From contig CAYSPJ010000003.1 in the NCBI GenBank assembly GCA_964432875.1, forward strand, positions 1-64,000: a stretch of DNA of 64,000 bases, read 5' to 3'. This stretch comes from JACJYE01 sp964432875. Lineage in GTDB: Bacteria; Bacteroidota; Bacteroidia; Chitinophagales; Saprospiraceae. Below are positions 33,733 through 41,880 of the stretch, in pieces; within the stretch, counting starts at the first letter, position 1, and each line of letters starts with the position of its first letter. The notes beneath the pieces are model-generated. The model searched no databases. It worked only from the letters and a program-made list of their open reading frames with translations, and was not told the DNA's origin. The position numbers were made by a program, and so were the translations under genes.

Positions 33733-34509
33733 ATGCCCAAAGGATTCCTCATCGATATGGATGGCGTCATTTACAGCGGGAACGAGCTCATCCCCGGCGC
33801 CGATACCTTCATTACCGCGCTCAAGAAGCGAGATATCCCCTTTTTGTTTTTGACCAATAACAGCCAGCGCACCCCGCGCGACGTGGTTAACAAGCTGGCC
33901 GGCATCGGCATCGAAGCTGAAGAGAAGGACGTGTTTACCAGCGCTATGGCTACGGGCTGGTTCCTCGCCCGGCAGAAGCCCAACGGGGCTGCTTATGTGC
34001 TCGGCGAAGGCGGGTTATTGACCAGCCTGCACGAAAACGGCTACACTCTAGTCTCCCAAAACCCGGACTTCGTGGTGGTGGGAGAAGGGCGCAACTTTAC
34101 CCTCGAAATGGTCAACCACGCCGTGGACATGATCCTGGACGGCGCCAAGTTGGTGGCGACCAACCTCGACCCCTCGCCTAAGAAAAAAGGCTGGATCAAC
34201 CTCGGCATCAAAGCGGTGGTGGCCATGATCGAGGAAGCCACAGGTATCAAAGCCTTCTCGGTGGGCAAGCCCAGCCCGGTGATGATGCGGGTGGCCCGCA
34301 AAAAACTGGGCCTGGAAACCAGCGAAACCACGATAATCGGCGATACCATGGATACCGACATCCTCGGCGGCATCCAGGTCGGCTACCGCACCGTCCTCAC
34401 CCTCTCGGGCGTCTCCAAGCGCGAAAACCTGAAAAACTACGCCTTCTACCCCGACCTGGTGGTGAATACGGTGGGGGATTTGGATGTGGAGGAGTGGCTG
34501 GGGATATAG
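33733..34509 (+). CDS. HAD-IIA family phosphatase (NagD-like)
   Basis: The 258-residue protein has the HAD nucleophile motif DMDGVIYSG (about 7-15), motif II TNNSQR (about 42-47), the motif III Lys in VGKPSPVMM (about 177) and motif IV IGDTMDTDILGG (about 199-210). It is a class IIA-capped phosphatase of the NagD/AraL type, which dephosphorylates nucleoside monophosphates or sugar phosphates. It stands 117 bases after the GH32 gene on the same strand, possibly in the same transcript; a role in the fructose module is possible but unproven. Confidence 0.93.
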   Translation: MPKGFLIDMDGVIYSGNELIPGADTFITALKKRDIPFLFLTNNSQRTPRDVVNKLAGIGIEAEEKDVFTSAMATGWFLARQKPNGAAYVLGEGGLLTSLHENGYTLVSQNPDFVVVGEGRNFTLEMVNHAVDMILDGAKLVATNLDPSPKKKGWINLGIKAVVAMIEEATGIKAFSVGKPSPVMMRVARKKLGLETSETTIIGDTMDTDILGGIQVGYRTVLTLSGVSKRENLKNYAFYPDLVVNTVGDLDVEEWLGI

Positions 34510-34717
34510 CATGGACGGCAATACGCCGAAAAGGTCGCTTGGACATTCCGAGGGCAGGGCTTGTTTTTGCAAGGCGTAGTACAAAGCGCTTTGGAGCAGC
34601 AGGGCAGATATCTTTGCCTTTCGCCTTGAAGAGGCTTCTAGCTCCATTTACAGGAGTACTTTTGTTGGGGAAGCCCCCCAAAAGCACTTCAAAAGACAAT
34701 CATTAGCAAGGGATATT
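34510..34717. other. Spacer with hairpin and -7-like element before the caspase remnant
   Basis: No gene. A hairpin at about 34655-34690 (GTACTTTTGTTGGGG / CCCCCCAAAAGCAC, imperfect, no T-tract) and a TATCTTTG at 34609-34616 about 100 bases before the caspase-like remnant, perhaps its surviving promoter. Confidence 0.35.
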
Positions 34718-34864
34718 ATGACCCATAAGAAGAGAACCAACCGCCGAGGTGTCAGCGAGTTCAGCGCGGAGGGCTCGCCGCCCCTGGTGGGAAAATCCTG
34801 GTTTTGGGGCATTGGGATCAATGATTATCAACACTTACTCCGCCTGAACAACGACTTATGCTAA
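34718..34864 (+). pseudogene. N-terminal remnant of a caspase-family (C14) protein
   Basis: An ATG at 34718 opens 48 codons ending in TAA at 34862-34864. After a basic start the frame reads KSWFWGIGINDYQHLLRLNN, which is the first beta-strand and loop of bacterial caspase-like (peptidase C14) domains (xxxIGIxxYxxxxxLNNAVxDA). The match stops right after LNN, before the catalytic His and Cys regions, so the gene has been cut. Its last 7 bases overlap the ATG of the following intact methyltransferase. Gene-scale decay in an accessory region is the simplest reading; a real 48-residue peptide is less likely. Confidence 0.55.
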
Positions 34865-35514
34865 CAGCAACCAACGACTACTTCAACCTCCTGCACCAAT
34901 ACTGCGAGGCGCACACCAGCCCACAATCCGAGGTATTGCAAGCGCTGGAGCGGGAGACCCACCTCAAGACGCTGGCGCCACAGATGCTCTCCGGGCATTT
35001 ACAGGGGCACTTCCTGAGCCTGCTCAGCAGCTTGTTGAGGCCGCAGGCCATCCTGGAGATTGGCACTTTTACTGGCTATTCGGCGATTTGCCTGGCCCAG
35101 GGGCTGGCAGCGGGCGGGCGGCTGCACACCATCGAGGCTAACCCGGAGCTGGAGTACCTCATCCGGGGCTACCTGCAACGCGCGGGCCTTGAGGAGCAGG
35201 TGGTGCTGCACATCGGGGAGGCGCAGCACATCATCCCTACCCTGGAAGCCCCCTTCGACCTGGTGTTCATTGATGCGGGCAAGCTGGAATACCCCTTGTT
35301 TTACGACCTCGTCATCGAGCGGGTCGCGCCGGGCGGCCTCATCATCGCCGATAATGTGTTGTGGAGCGGCAAGCCCCTCGACCCAGCTCTGCGCGAGCAG
35401 GATGCCGATGCGGCTGCCATCCACCAGTTCAACCAAAAGGTGCAGCAGGACCCCCGGGTGGACAATATCATGCTGCCCATCCGCGACGGGCTGCTCATCG
35501 CCCGCAAACGGTAA
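34858..35514 (+). CDS. SAM-dependent O-methyltransferase (COMT-like)
   Basis: The 218-residue protein belongs to the Methyltransf_3 family of metal-dependent catechol/caffeoyl-CoA-type O-methyltransferases: motif I LEIGTFTGYSAICLA (about 64-78), motif II GGRLHTIEAN (about 85-94), FDLVFIDAGK (about 132-141, metal Asp) and GGLIIADNVLWSGK (about 160-173, metal Asp-Asn). It moves a methyl group from SAM to a hydroxyl of a small molecule not identifiable here. The start ATG overlaps the tail of the caspase remnant; the protein itself is full length. The next gene begins 1 base after its stop, so they form an operon. Confidence 0.93.
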   Translation: MLTATNDYFNLLHQYCEAHTSPQSEVLQALERETHLKTLAPQMLSGHLQGHFLSLLSSLLRPQAILEIGTFTGYSAICLAQGLAAGGRLHTIEANPELEYLIRGYLQRAGLEEQVVLHIGEAQHIIPTLEAPFDLVFIDAGKLEYPLFYDLVIERVAPGGLIIADNVLWSGKPLDPALREQDADAAAIHQFNQKVQQDPRVDNIMLPIRDGLLIARKR

Positions 35515-35515
35515 G

Positions 35516-36457
35516 ATGGAGACGCAAGCCCTATACCGCGAATTTTGCCAGCAGCTGCCGGACTTGCCCGTCTCGGCCCAGCCCTGGTACCTCGATGCGG
35601 TCTGCGAAGGCGGGCAGTGGGGCGCGGCGGTCGTGCAGCAAGACGGGCAGGCGGTAGCGGCCTTGCCCTACTTCCTCAAGCGCAAGGGGCCTTTCCGCTA
35701 CCTGGCTATGCCGCACTTTGTGAAACACCTGGGGCCCTATCTGCTGCCCGAGTACCGCGCTTTGAAGTTCGAGCACAAGCTCTATGAGGAGCTGATCCGC
35801 CAATTGCCCGCCGTACATGCCATTAAGCAGGACCTGCACCCTGCGGCGGCAAACTGGCTGCCGTTCCACTGGCAGGGCTTCCGCCAGACGACCCGCTATA
35901 CCTATCAGCTCGACCTCCGCCCCGGCCTGGACGCCGTCTATGACGGCTTTAACCGCAATATGCGGCGCAACCTGAAAAAAGCGGAGGCAGAGCTGCAGGT
36001 CCATTCCAATATCTCGCCCGAGCAGGTTTACGGCATGTCCAAGATGAGCTTCGACCGGCAGGCGCTAACCACCCCTTTCCCCCGGGCACTCTTTCTGAAG
36101 CACCACGATGCCCTGGCGGCGCACCAGGCCTGCCAAGCCTTTGCCGCGCAAGACGCCCAGGGCCGGCTGCATGCCGCCGCCTACCTGAGCTGGGACCGGC
36201 AATCCAGCTACTACCACCTGGCCGGCGACGACCCGGCGCTGCGCCACAGCGGCGCCAGCATCTTACTCATCCGCGAGGCCATCCGCTATACCCATGAAGT
36301 GCTCGGCTTGCCCACCTTCGACTTCGAGGGCAGCATGGCACCGCAGATCGAGGCCATCCGCCGCCAGTTCGGGGCGCGGCAGGTGCCCTACTCACGGGTG
36401 TGGAAGTATAATTCCCGCTGGTTCGCGCTGTTGGACCGGAATAAGCCGTGGCGGTGA
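35516..36457 (+). CDS. GNAT/FemAB-like acetyltransferase family protein
   Basis: The ATG at 35516, one base after the methyltransferase stop, gives 313 residues; the open frame upstream of it only overlaps the methyltransferase gene. The N-terminal third resembles the aminoacyl/acyltransferase fold of FemAB-like proteins (SAQPWYLDAVC ... GQAVAALPYFLKRKGPFRYLAMP) and the second half fits Acetyltransf_6 (NMRRNLKKAEAEL near 145, then AAYLSWDRQSSYYHLAG and FDFEGSM near 263). Such proteins transfer acyl or aminoacyl groups. Bacteroidota carry many uncharacterised members. Coupling with the O-methyltransferase hints at a shared small-molecule or envelope modification. Confidence 0.85.
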   Translation: METQALYREFCQQLPDLPVSAQPWYLDAVCEGGQWGAAVVQQDGQAVAALPYFLKRKGPFRYLAMPHFVKHLGPYLLPEYRALKFEHKLYEELIRQLPAVHAIKQDLHPAAANWLPFHWQGFRQTTRYTYQLDLRPGLDAVYDGFNRNMRRNLKKAEAELQVHSNISPEQVYGMSKMSFDRQALTTPFPRALFLKHHDALAAHQACQAFAAQDAQGRLHAAAYLSWDRQSSYYHLAGDDPALRHSGASILLIREAIRYTHEVLGLPTFDFEGSMAPQIEAIRRQFGARQVPYSRVWKYNSRWFALLDRNKPWR

Positions 36458-37001
36458 AGGGCAGGGTTCGCAACCAACGCCCCATCCCCTCAATCCACCT
36501 GGTTTGACGCTGCCCTTGACTGGCCAGCAATTGGGGTTAGATCTGTTGAAACGAAAGAGCGGAGCTTGCCTTGAGTGACAAGCCTCGGCTGGTTTGGGTC
36601 AAAAGGTGCTCTCTTGAGGAGCGGAAGGCTGCATATTACTAAAGATTTTCCAAGAGAGGACCTGGAACAATATGACATTGAAGTTTATTCCCCTGATGAA
36701 TTCGTAAATTTGTTGAACAGGTAGAACCCGTCGATTGTAAAACAAGCTTTTGAAAATCAATTGGCATCGTTGAAAAATCCTCCGATGTCAAAAGAAAAGT
36801 TGATTAAAACTCTAGAAAAATGCGGGCTAAAGAATGCTCCAAAGCATTTTGCATAGGAGAAATTACTGATGAGGACAACGCATACAACGACCATGGAGGC
36901 TAATCGCCGCCACGCCGCATATGCAAACCGTTACCACACAATAACGCCGCCAACCGCTACCAATCTCCTACCCCCCCCACACGTGCTTCTTCCAGCTCCC
37001 T
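36458..37001. other. Decayed region between the acetyltransferase and BamA-like genes
   Basis: No intact gene in 544 bases. The PIN toxin remnant fills 36602-36856. The rest (36458-36600, 36857-37001) shows no protein-like frame; 36890-36990 is rich in CCGCCA/ACCGC words without a regular period. The remnant is AT-rich against GC-rich neighbours. Confidence 0.5.
36602..36856 (+). pseudogene. Degraded PIN-domain toxin (C-terminal part, internal stop)
   Basis: One frame reads RLHITKDFPREDLEQYDIEV, SPDEFVNLLNR, then TAG at 36722-36724, then NPSIVKQAFENQLASLKNPP and MSKEKLIKTLEKCGL to a final TAG at 36854-36856. This fits the C-terminus of the PIN-family toxins (…DFPxxxLxxYxIExxxPDxFxxxL…LxxxxxxxASLKNPPxxxxExLxxLExxGL). 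The in-frame stop and the missing N-terminal catalytic half show a dead gene. Its composition is clearly AT-richer than the neighbours. No antitoxin gene was seen. Confidence 0.7.
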
Positions 37002-38792
37002 TTAATTAAACAAGCTCACATAACCAAAATGCACTTTCGGCGCGCTGAAATCAAGCGGGTTGTCGAGCTGTTTGCCATAGGCGAGGCTGACGCCAAACAG
37101 GCCGGCGCCTGTCTCGAAAGTGATGCCGGCGCCGAAACCGTAGGGGCGGTCGGTAATATCGCGGACCGCTGTTTTGTCCTCCACGTAGGCGTAATCGGCA
37201 AAAGCATAGAGATAGGAATTTTGACCGATGAGCAGGCGGTATTCCAGGGTGGCCAGGGCGTAGCGGGTGGCGAAGATAGACTCTTCGTCAAAGCCGCGCA
37301 GCAGGCGGTTGCCGCCGATGCGGGACTGCTCATTGAAATAGACGGGCACGGCGCTGAAAATGGCATTGCCCTGCAGGCCGCCCTTGAGGGTGCTGCGGCT
37401 GAACAAAGGCAGGTAGCCCTCTAGCCTGGCACCGAGCTTGTACTGAAAGCTGCGCAGCTCCAGGGAATCATATAGCTGACCGTAGCCCAGCTCCACGACG
37501 CGGTTGTTGCGCTCGATGCGCCGCAGGCCTGCGCTGCCCCGCACGAAAGCGGCCCAGCCCTTGCGGGGGTTGAAGCGGTAATCGAGCCGCTGCAAGGCAT
37601 ATTCTAACCCAAACGAAGCGTTTTGCACATCCAGGGAGGGAGGCAGGATGCCTTGTTGCAGCTGTCTTTCGTTGATAGTGAGCAGGGTGGAGGAGCGGTT
37701 GTTCCAGAAAGCTTTGAGGTAGTTGCCGCCTTCAAAGAGGTATTGGAGTCCCACATCCAGGTCTAAATCCAGAAAGGAAGTATCGCGTTTGTAGAGGCTG
37801 AAGCGGAGGTCGGTGCCAAAGGGGAAGCCCAGCACGTAGGGGTAGTTAAACTCCAGTTGGAGCTGCTGCGTTTCTGGCCGCAGTTGTTCAAATTTGGCAA
37901 AGATGCGCTCGCCCAGCCCAAATTGGTTTTGCAATTCTGCATTAAAGGTGCCGGTAACCAACAAATTGCGGTTGTTTTCTTCCCGCCCGGCGGGGTTTTG
38001 GGGCAGTACGCCGATGACGAAATCAAAGCGGCTGGCCTGCCGTTTATCGAGTTTGAGGTTGATGGTGGCCTTGCCATCCAGGAAATTGACGGTGGGGTCT
38101 TGGGCCAGGTTGAGGAAAGGCAGCTCCCGCAAGCGGTTGCGGATGCGGAGCACCTTGCCGTTGTCATAGGCTGCCCCCGGCTTGATGCCCAGGTAGCTGC
38201 CCAGGAAGGCCGGGCTGATTTTGGCCTCGCCTTCGGCCTTCAGCGCCTTGATCAGGATGAGCGGCCCGCGATCTACCCGGAGCTGCGCCCGCGCCTGCCC
38301 CTGTCCTACGCTAATGCTGTCGAGCCATACTGCGGCAAAGGGATAGCCGTGGTTTCCGAAGTAGTCTAACAGGCGCTCCTGAAGGCGGCGCACCTGCTCG
38401 TAGCGGAAAGGACGGCCGCGGTACAAACGCTCGCGGAAGCCTGATGCATCGAGGGCTGGCCCTTCCACATTGCCTGGCTCCAATTCTAACCATTGGTAAA
38501 ATGGGCCCAAGTGCAGCCAGGTGATGTAGGTGCTGTCTTGCGCTTGCCAGGCCAGGCTGTCAATGGAAGCTTCCAGGAAGGCGGCAAGCCGCAGCTCCTG
38601 CAATGCCTCGTTCAGGTACTGCCCCAGCGCAGTAGAGTCGGTAAAGGAGGCCGGCGGCTTGAGTTGTTGCGCGACAAAAGCCTCTGTGGTATCTAAGGGG
38701 GCAATGTGCAGGCGCGTCTGGCCCAGGGCAAACTCTGCCCCAGCCAGGAAAAAAATCGCTATTAGTAGGTGCCGCCATCGACGTTCGTTCAT
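37002..38792 (-). CDS. BamA/TamA-family outer-membrane protein
   Basis: The 596-residue protein has a signal peptide (about 24 residues), POTRA-like repeats (about 30-250, including YPFAAVWLDSISVGQGQARAQL) and a C-terminal 16-strand barrel (bacterial surface antigen domain), with the conserved family motif region IGGNRLLRGFDEESIFATRYAL (about 490-512) and the terminal aromatic strand ending FGYVSLFN. It likely inserts or moves proteins across the outer membrane; compared with BamA (about 800 residues) it is shorter, so a TamA-like or accessory role is likelier. It is transcribed divergently from the S41 protease gene. Confidence 0.9.
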   Translation of the reverse strand: MNERRWRHLLIAIFFLAGAEFALGQTRLHIAPLDTTEAFVAQQLKPPASFTDSTALGQYLNEALQELRLAAFLEASIDSLAWQAQDSTYITWLHLGPFYQWLELEPGNVEGPALDASGFRERLYRGRPFRYEQVRRLQERLLDYFGNHGYPFAAVWLDSISVGQGQARAQLRVDRGPLILIKALKAEGEAKISPAFLGSYLGIKPGAAYDNGKVLRIRNRLRELPFLNLAQDPTVNFLDGKATINLKLDKRQASRFDFVIGVLPQNPAGREENNRNLLVTGTFNAELQNQFGLGERIFAKFEQLRPETQQLQLEFNYPYVLGFPFGTDLRFSLYKRDTSFLDLDLDVGLQYLFEGGNYLKAFWNNRSSTLLTINERQLQQGILPPSLDVQNASFGLEYALQRLDYRFNPRKGWAAFVRGSAGLRRIERNNRVVELGYGQLYDSLELRSFQYKLGARLEGYLPLFSRSTLKGGLQGNAIFSAVPVYFNEQSRIGGNRLLRGFDEESIFATRYALATLEYRLLIGQNSYLYAFADYAYVEDKTAVRDITDRPYGFGAGITFETGAGLFGVSLAYGKQLDNPLDFSAPKVHFGYVSLFN

Positions 38793-39036
38793 CCCTGATA
38801 TTGTTCGTATCCTCCCATTTTTATCGGCACGGAGCTGAGCCGAAGTATCCCGGTTCGAAACGCTTACCTATAAACGAATCTATTGCCAGCCGATTGCCAG
38901 GGCTAACCAGCTTTCGGATACCGCCAAACAAAAAAATGACCTCATTCATCCGATTTGATAAGAAACGGCGTTATTATACTGTTTTGACGATAAATTGGTT
39001 AAATAAAACAGGCAAAGCCTGAAAAAACGTGAACTC

Positions 39037-40665
39037 ATGAAGCATATCCTGCGCAATATCATCATCCTGGGTGCCGTACTCATCGGTACCGCCGCCGCAA
39101 TCACCCCCAACAATAAGTACTTTGAAATCATCAAGAACATCGAGATATTCACCAACCTCTATAAAGAAATCAATACTTTTTACGTCGATGAGGTGGACCC
39201 CAGCTTGCTGATGCGCACCGGCATCGATGCCATGATGGGCTCTCTAGACCCCTTTACCAACTATATCTCCGAGACGGATATCGAAGGCTATCGTTTCATG
39301 ACCGAGGGCAAATATAATGGCATCGGTGCCGTGAGCAAGAAGATTGGCAGTTATGTCACCATCACCGAATTGTATGAAGGCCAAGCCGCTGATAAGGCCG
39401 GGCTGAAACCCGGCGACCAGATTATCGCCATTGATGGTAGAGATGCAGTGGACAAAGACCCCGAGGCGCTGAATAACATCCTGCGCGGCTTCCCCGGCAC
39501 TTCAGTAGAACTGACCATCCGGCGGCCGGGGCAGGAAGGAGACTTCAAGACCTCCATCGTCCGCGGCGAAGTACAAGTAGCTAATGTGCCTTACCATGGC
39601 ATGATCGGCGATGATATCGGCTATGTTGCGCTGACAACTTTTACCCGCGATGCCGGCGCGAATGTCGCCGCCGCCATTAAAGAGCTAAAGGATCAAAACC
39701 CCAACCTGAAAGGGATTGTCTTCGACCTGCGCGGCAACGGCGGCGGCTTGTTGAACGAGGCGGTCAATGTATCCAACATCTTCATCCCGCGGGGCGAATT
39801 GGTGGTGACGACCAAGGGCAAAGTCAAAGATTGGGATCGGGGCTTCAGCACTATGGGCCAGGCTACCGACACGGAAATCCCCTTGGTAGTACTAATCAAC
39901 AAAGGCTCTGCCTCCGCCTCTGAAATCGTCAGCGGGGTGGTGCAGGACTACGACCGGGGGCTGCTCATCGGGCAGCGTTCCTATGGCAAAGGCCTGGTGC
40001 AGAATACCCGCGATATCGGCTACAACTCCAAGGTGAAACTGACTACCGCTAAATACTACATCCCCAGCGGCCGCTGCATCCAGAGCGTGGAGTACAAAGA
40101 TGGCGAGCCAATTGATATTGCCGACGAAAAGCGCACGCCTTTCAAGACGCGCAACGGCCGTACTGTACTCGACGGCGGGGGCGTTTCACCCGATATCCTG
40201 ATTGACGAATTGGCCAACAAGCCCATCGTCCAGAGCTTAGTTGAACAAGATTTGATCTTCCACTACGTGACGGAATTTTCGCTTAAAAACGATAGCATCG
40301 CCGCCATCGAAGATTTTCAGTTTACTGATTTTGATGATTTCCTGAAATTTGTGGAGGCTCAAAAGTTTGAATACGATACGGAAAGTGAAAAACTGCTGAA
40401 AGAGCTGCAGAAAAAGAGCGCCGAAGAGGGCTTCGCCATGGATGCTAAAATCAAGGAGTTGGATGCCCAGATCGACGCGTCTAAAAAAGGCGAGCTCCTG
40501 CAGAACAAAGAAATTATCATCAAGCTCATCGAGCGGGAGATCGCGGGCCGTTACTACTACCAGAAGGGCAAAATCCAGATGGGCCTGCGCAATGATTTGG
40601 AAATCGAAGAGGCTAAGAAGCTGCTCCGGGACGAGGCGCGCTATAAGAGCCTGTTGAAAGGATAA
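39037..40665 (+). CDS. S41 family C-terminal processing peptidase (CtpA/Prc-like)
   Basis: The 542-residue protein starts with an uncleaved or cleaved hydrophobic segment, then a helical N-domain (FYVDEVDPSLLMRTGIDAMM), a PDZ domain (about 95-180; GIGAVSKKIGSYVTI, GLKPGDQIIAIDG) and the S41 catalytic domain. The nucleophile lies in GSASASEIVSG (290-300) and the general base Lys318 in SYGKGLVQ. A charged helical tail follows (about 445-542). It degrades or trims C-termini of periplasmic or membrane proteins. A strong terminator follows, shared with convergent rlmN. Confidence 0.95.
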   Translation: MKHILRNIIILGAVLIGTAAAITPNNKYFEIIKNIEIFTNLYKEINTFYVDEVDPSLLMRTGIDAMMGSLDPFTNYISETDIEGYRFMTEGKYNGIGAVSKKIGSYVTITELYEGQAADKAGLKPGDQIIAIDGRDAVDKDPEALNNILRGFPGTSVELTIRRPGQEGDFKTSIVRGEVQVANVPYHGMIGDDIGYVALTTFTRDAGANVAAAIKELKDQNPNLKGIVFDLRGNGGGLLNEAVNVSNIFIPRGELVVTTKGKVKDWDRGFSTMGQATDTEIPLVVLINKGSASASEIVSGVVQDYDRGLLIGQRSYGKGLVQNTRDIGYNSKVKLTTAKYYIPSGRCIQSVEYKDGEPIDIADEKRTPFKTRNGRTVLDGGGVSPDILIDELANKPIVQSLVEQDLIFHYVTEFSLKNDSIAAIEDFQFTDFDDFLKFVEAQKFEYDTESEKLLKELQKKSAEEGFAMDAKIKELDAQIDASKKGELLQNKEIIIKLIEREIAGRYYYQKGKIQMGLRNDLEIEEAKKLLRDEARYKSLLKG

Positions 40666-40686
40666 TCTTCTCCAGGGGAAAGTGGA

Positions 40687-40727
40687 TAAAAAATGCCGGG
40701 CGTGAGATTCTCCGCCCGGCATTTTTT
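40687..40727. terminator. Bidirectional terminator between S41 protease and rlmN genes
   Basis: Arms AAAAAATGCCGGGCG / CGCCCGGCATTTTTT around a 10-base loop; A-run on one side and T-run on the other let it work for both convergent genes. Confidence 0.93.
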
Positions 40728-40760
40728 ATGTGGAAAGCCCCTAAGAGCTTGATTTCCCCT

Positions 40761-41816
40761 TTAATCCTTATTCGCCAACTGCCCGCAGGCAGCATCAATA
40801 TCTTTGCCGCGGCTGCGGCGCACCGTTACCATGATATTGCGTTCGAGGAGGTAGCGGGCGAAGTCGTCAATGCGGTGTTCTGATGATTTCAGGAACGGCG
40901 CCCCATCGATGGGGTTGTACTCGATGATGTTGATCCTCACGGGGAAACGTTGGCACAGGCGGGCCAGGCGGGCGGCATCTTCGAGGCTATCATTGAAATT
41001 TTGGAAAGCGATATATTCGTAGCTGATGCGGTTGCGCGTTTGGCGGTAGTAGTACTCCAGCGCCTCCATCAAAGTCTCCAGGTTATTTTGTTCGTTGATG
41101 GGCATAATTTGGTTGCGCTTCTCATCATCGGCAGCATGGAGCGAGAGGGCCAGGTTGACCTTGGATTGGTCGTCAGCGAGGGAACGGATCATCTTGGCGA
41201 TGCCTGCCGTGCTGATGGTGATGCGTCGGGGCGACATATTGAGGCCTTCCGGCGAAGTCAGGTACTCAATACTTTGCAGCACGTTTTTGTAGGCCAGCAA
41301 AGGCTCGCCCATGCCCATATAGACGATATTCGTCAGCGGGTGCCCAAAGGTTTCCTCTGCCTGGCGGTTGACGAGCACTACTTGGTCGTAAATCTCTGCT
41401 GCGTCGAGGTTGCGCACGCGTTTCATGCGCCCGGTGGCACAGAAGGTGCAGGTGAGGCTACAGCCCACCTGAGAAGAAACGCAGGCGGTATAGCGGTTTT
41501 CGGCTGGCACCGGGATGAGCACCGACTCGATGAGGTGCCCGTCGTGTAAGCGGAAGCGGCTCTTGATCGTGCCGTCGAGGCTGTGCTGTACCTTATCTAA
41601 AGCGATGGCATTGATGGCAAATTGCTCATCGAGGTTTTGCCGCAACGTTTTCGAGAGGCTGGTCATTTCTGCAAAGGAATGGGCGCTCTTTTTCCACAGC
41701 CATTCATAAACCTGCCGGGTGCGGAACTTTGGCTCGCCCAGGCCCTTAAACACCTCTTCCAACTCAGTAAAGCTGAGCAGGCGAATATCTTTTTTGGTAC
41801 TTATCGTTGCATTCAT
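40761..41816 (-). CDS. rlmN: 23S rRNA (A2503) / tRNA methyltransferase RlmN
   Basis: The 351-residue protein has the RlmN layout: helical N-terminal RNA-binding part, radical SAM cluster CSLTCTFC (Cys119, Cys123, Cys126), the YMGMGEPL motif (near 175) and the catalytic C-terminal Cys in RGKDIDAACGQL (near 345). It methylates C2 of A2503 in 23S rRNA and A37 of some tRNAs. The -7 element TAATTTTG at 41821-41828 is only 4 bases before the ATG, so the transcript would have little or no leader; the -33 is not at consensus. Confidence 0.97.
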   Translation of the reverse strand: MNATISTKKDIRLLSFTELEEVFKGLGEPKFRTRQVYEWLWKKSAHSFAEMTSLSKTLRQNLDEQFAINAIALDKVQHSLDGTIKSRFRLHDGHLIESVLIPVPAENRYTACVSSQVGCSLTCTFCATGRMKRVRNLDAAEIYDQVVLVNRQAEETFGHPLTNIVYMGMGEPLLAYKNVLQSIEYLTSPEGLNMSPRRITISTAGIAKMIRSLADDQSKVNLALSLHAADDEKRNQIMPINEQNNLETLMEALEYYYRQTRNRISYEYIAFQNFNDSLEDAARLARLCQRFPVRINIIEYNPIDGAPFLKSSEHRIDDFARYLLERNIMVTVRRSRGKDIDAACGQLANKD

Positions 41817-41880
41817 ACTGCAAAATTAATTAAAAATGCGATTGGCGCACTAGTTTGAAACCCAACCATATTGGCGCCAA

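Noticed and set aside
34048..34647. A 199-codon minus-strand frame across the HAD phosphatase gene and the following spacer
   Set aside because: Mostly antisense to the HAD gene; the part in the spacer is not recognisable.
36722..36724. Possible recoding of the in-frame TAG in the PIN remnant
   Set aside because: The N-terminal catalytic half is absent anyway and no recoding signal is visible, so decay is simpler.
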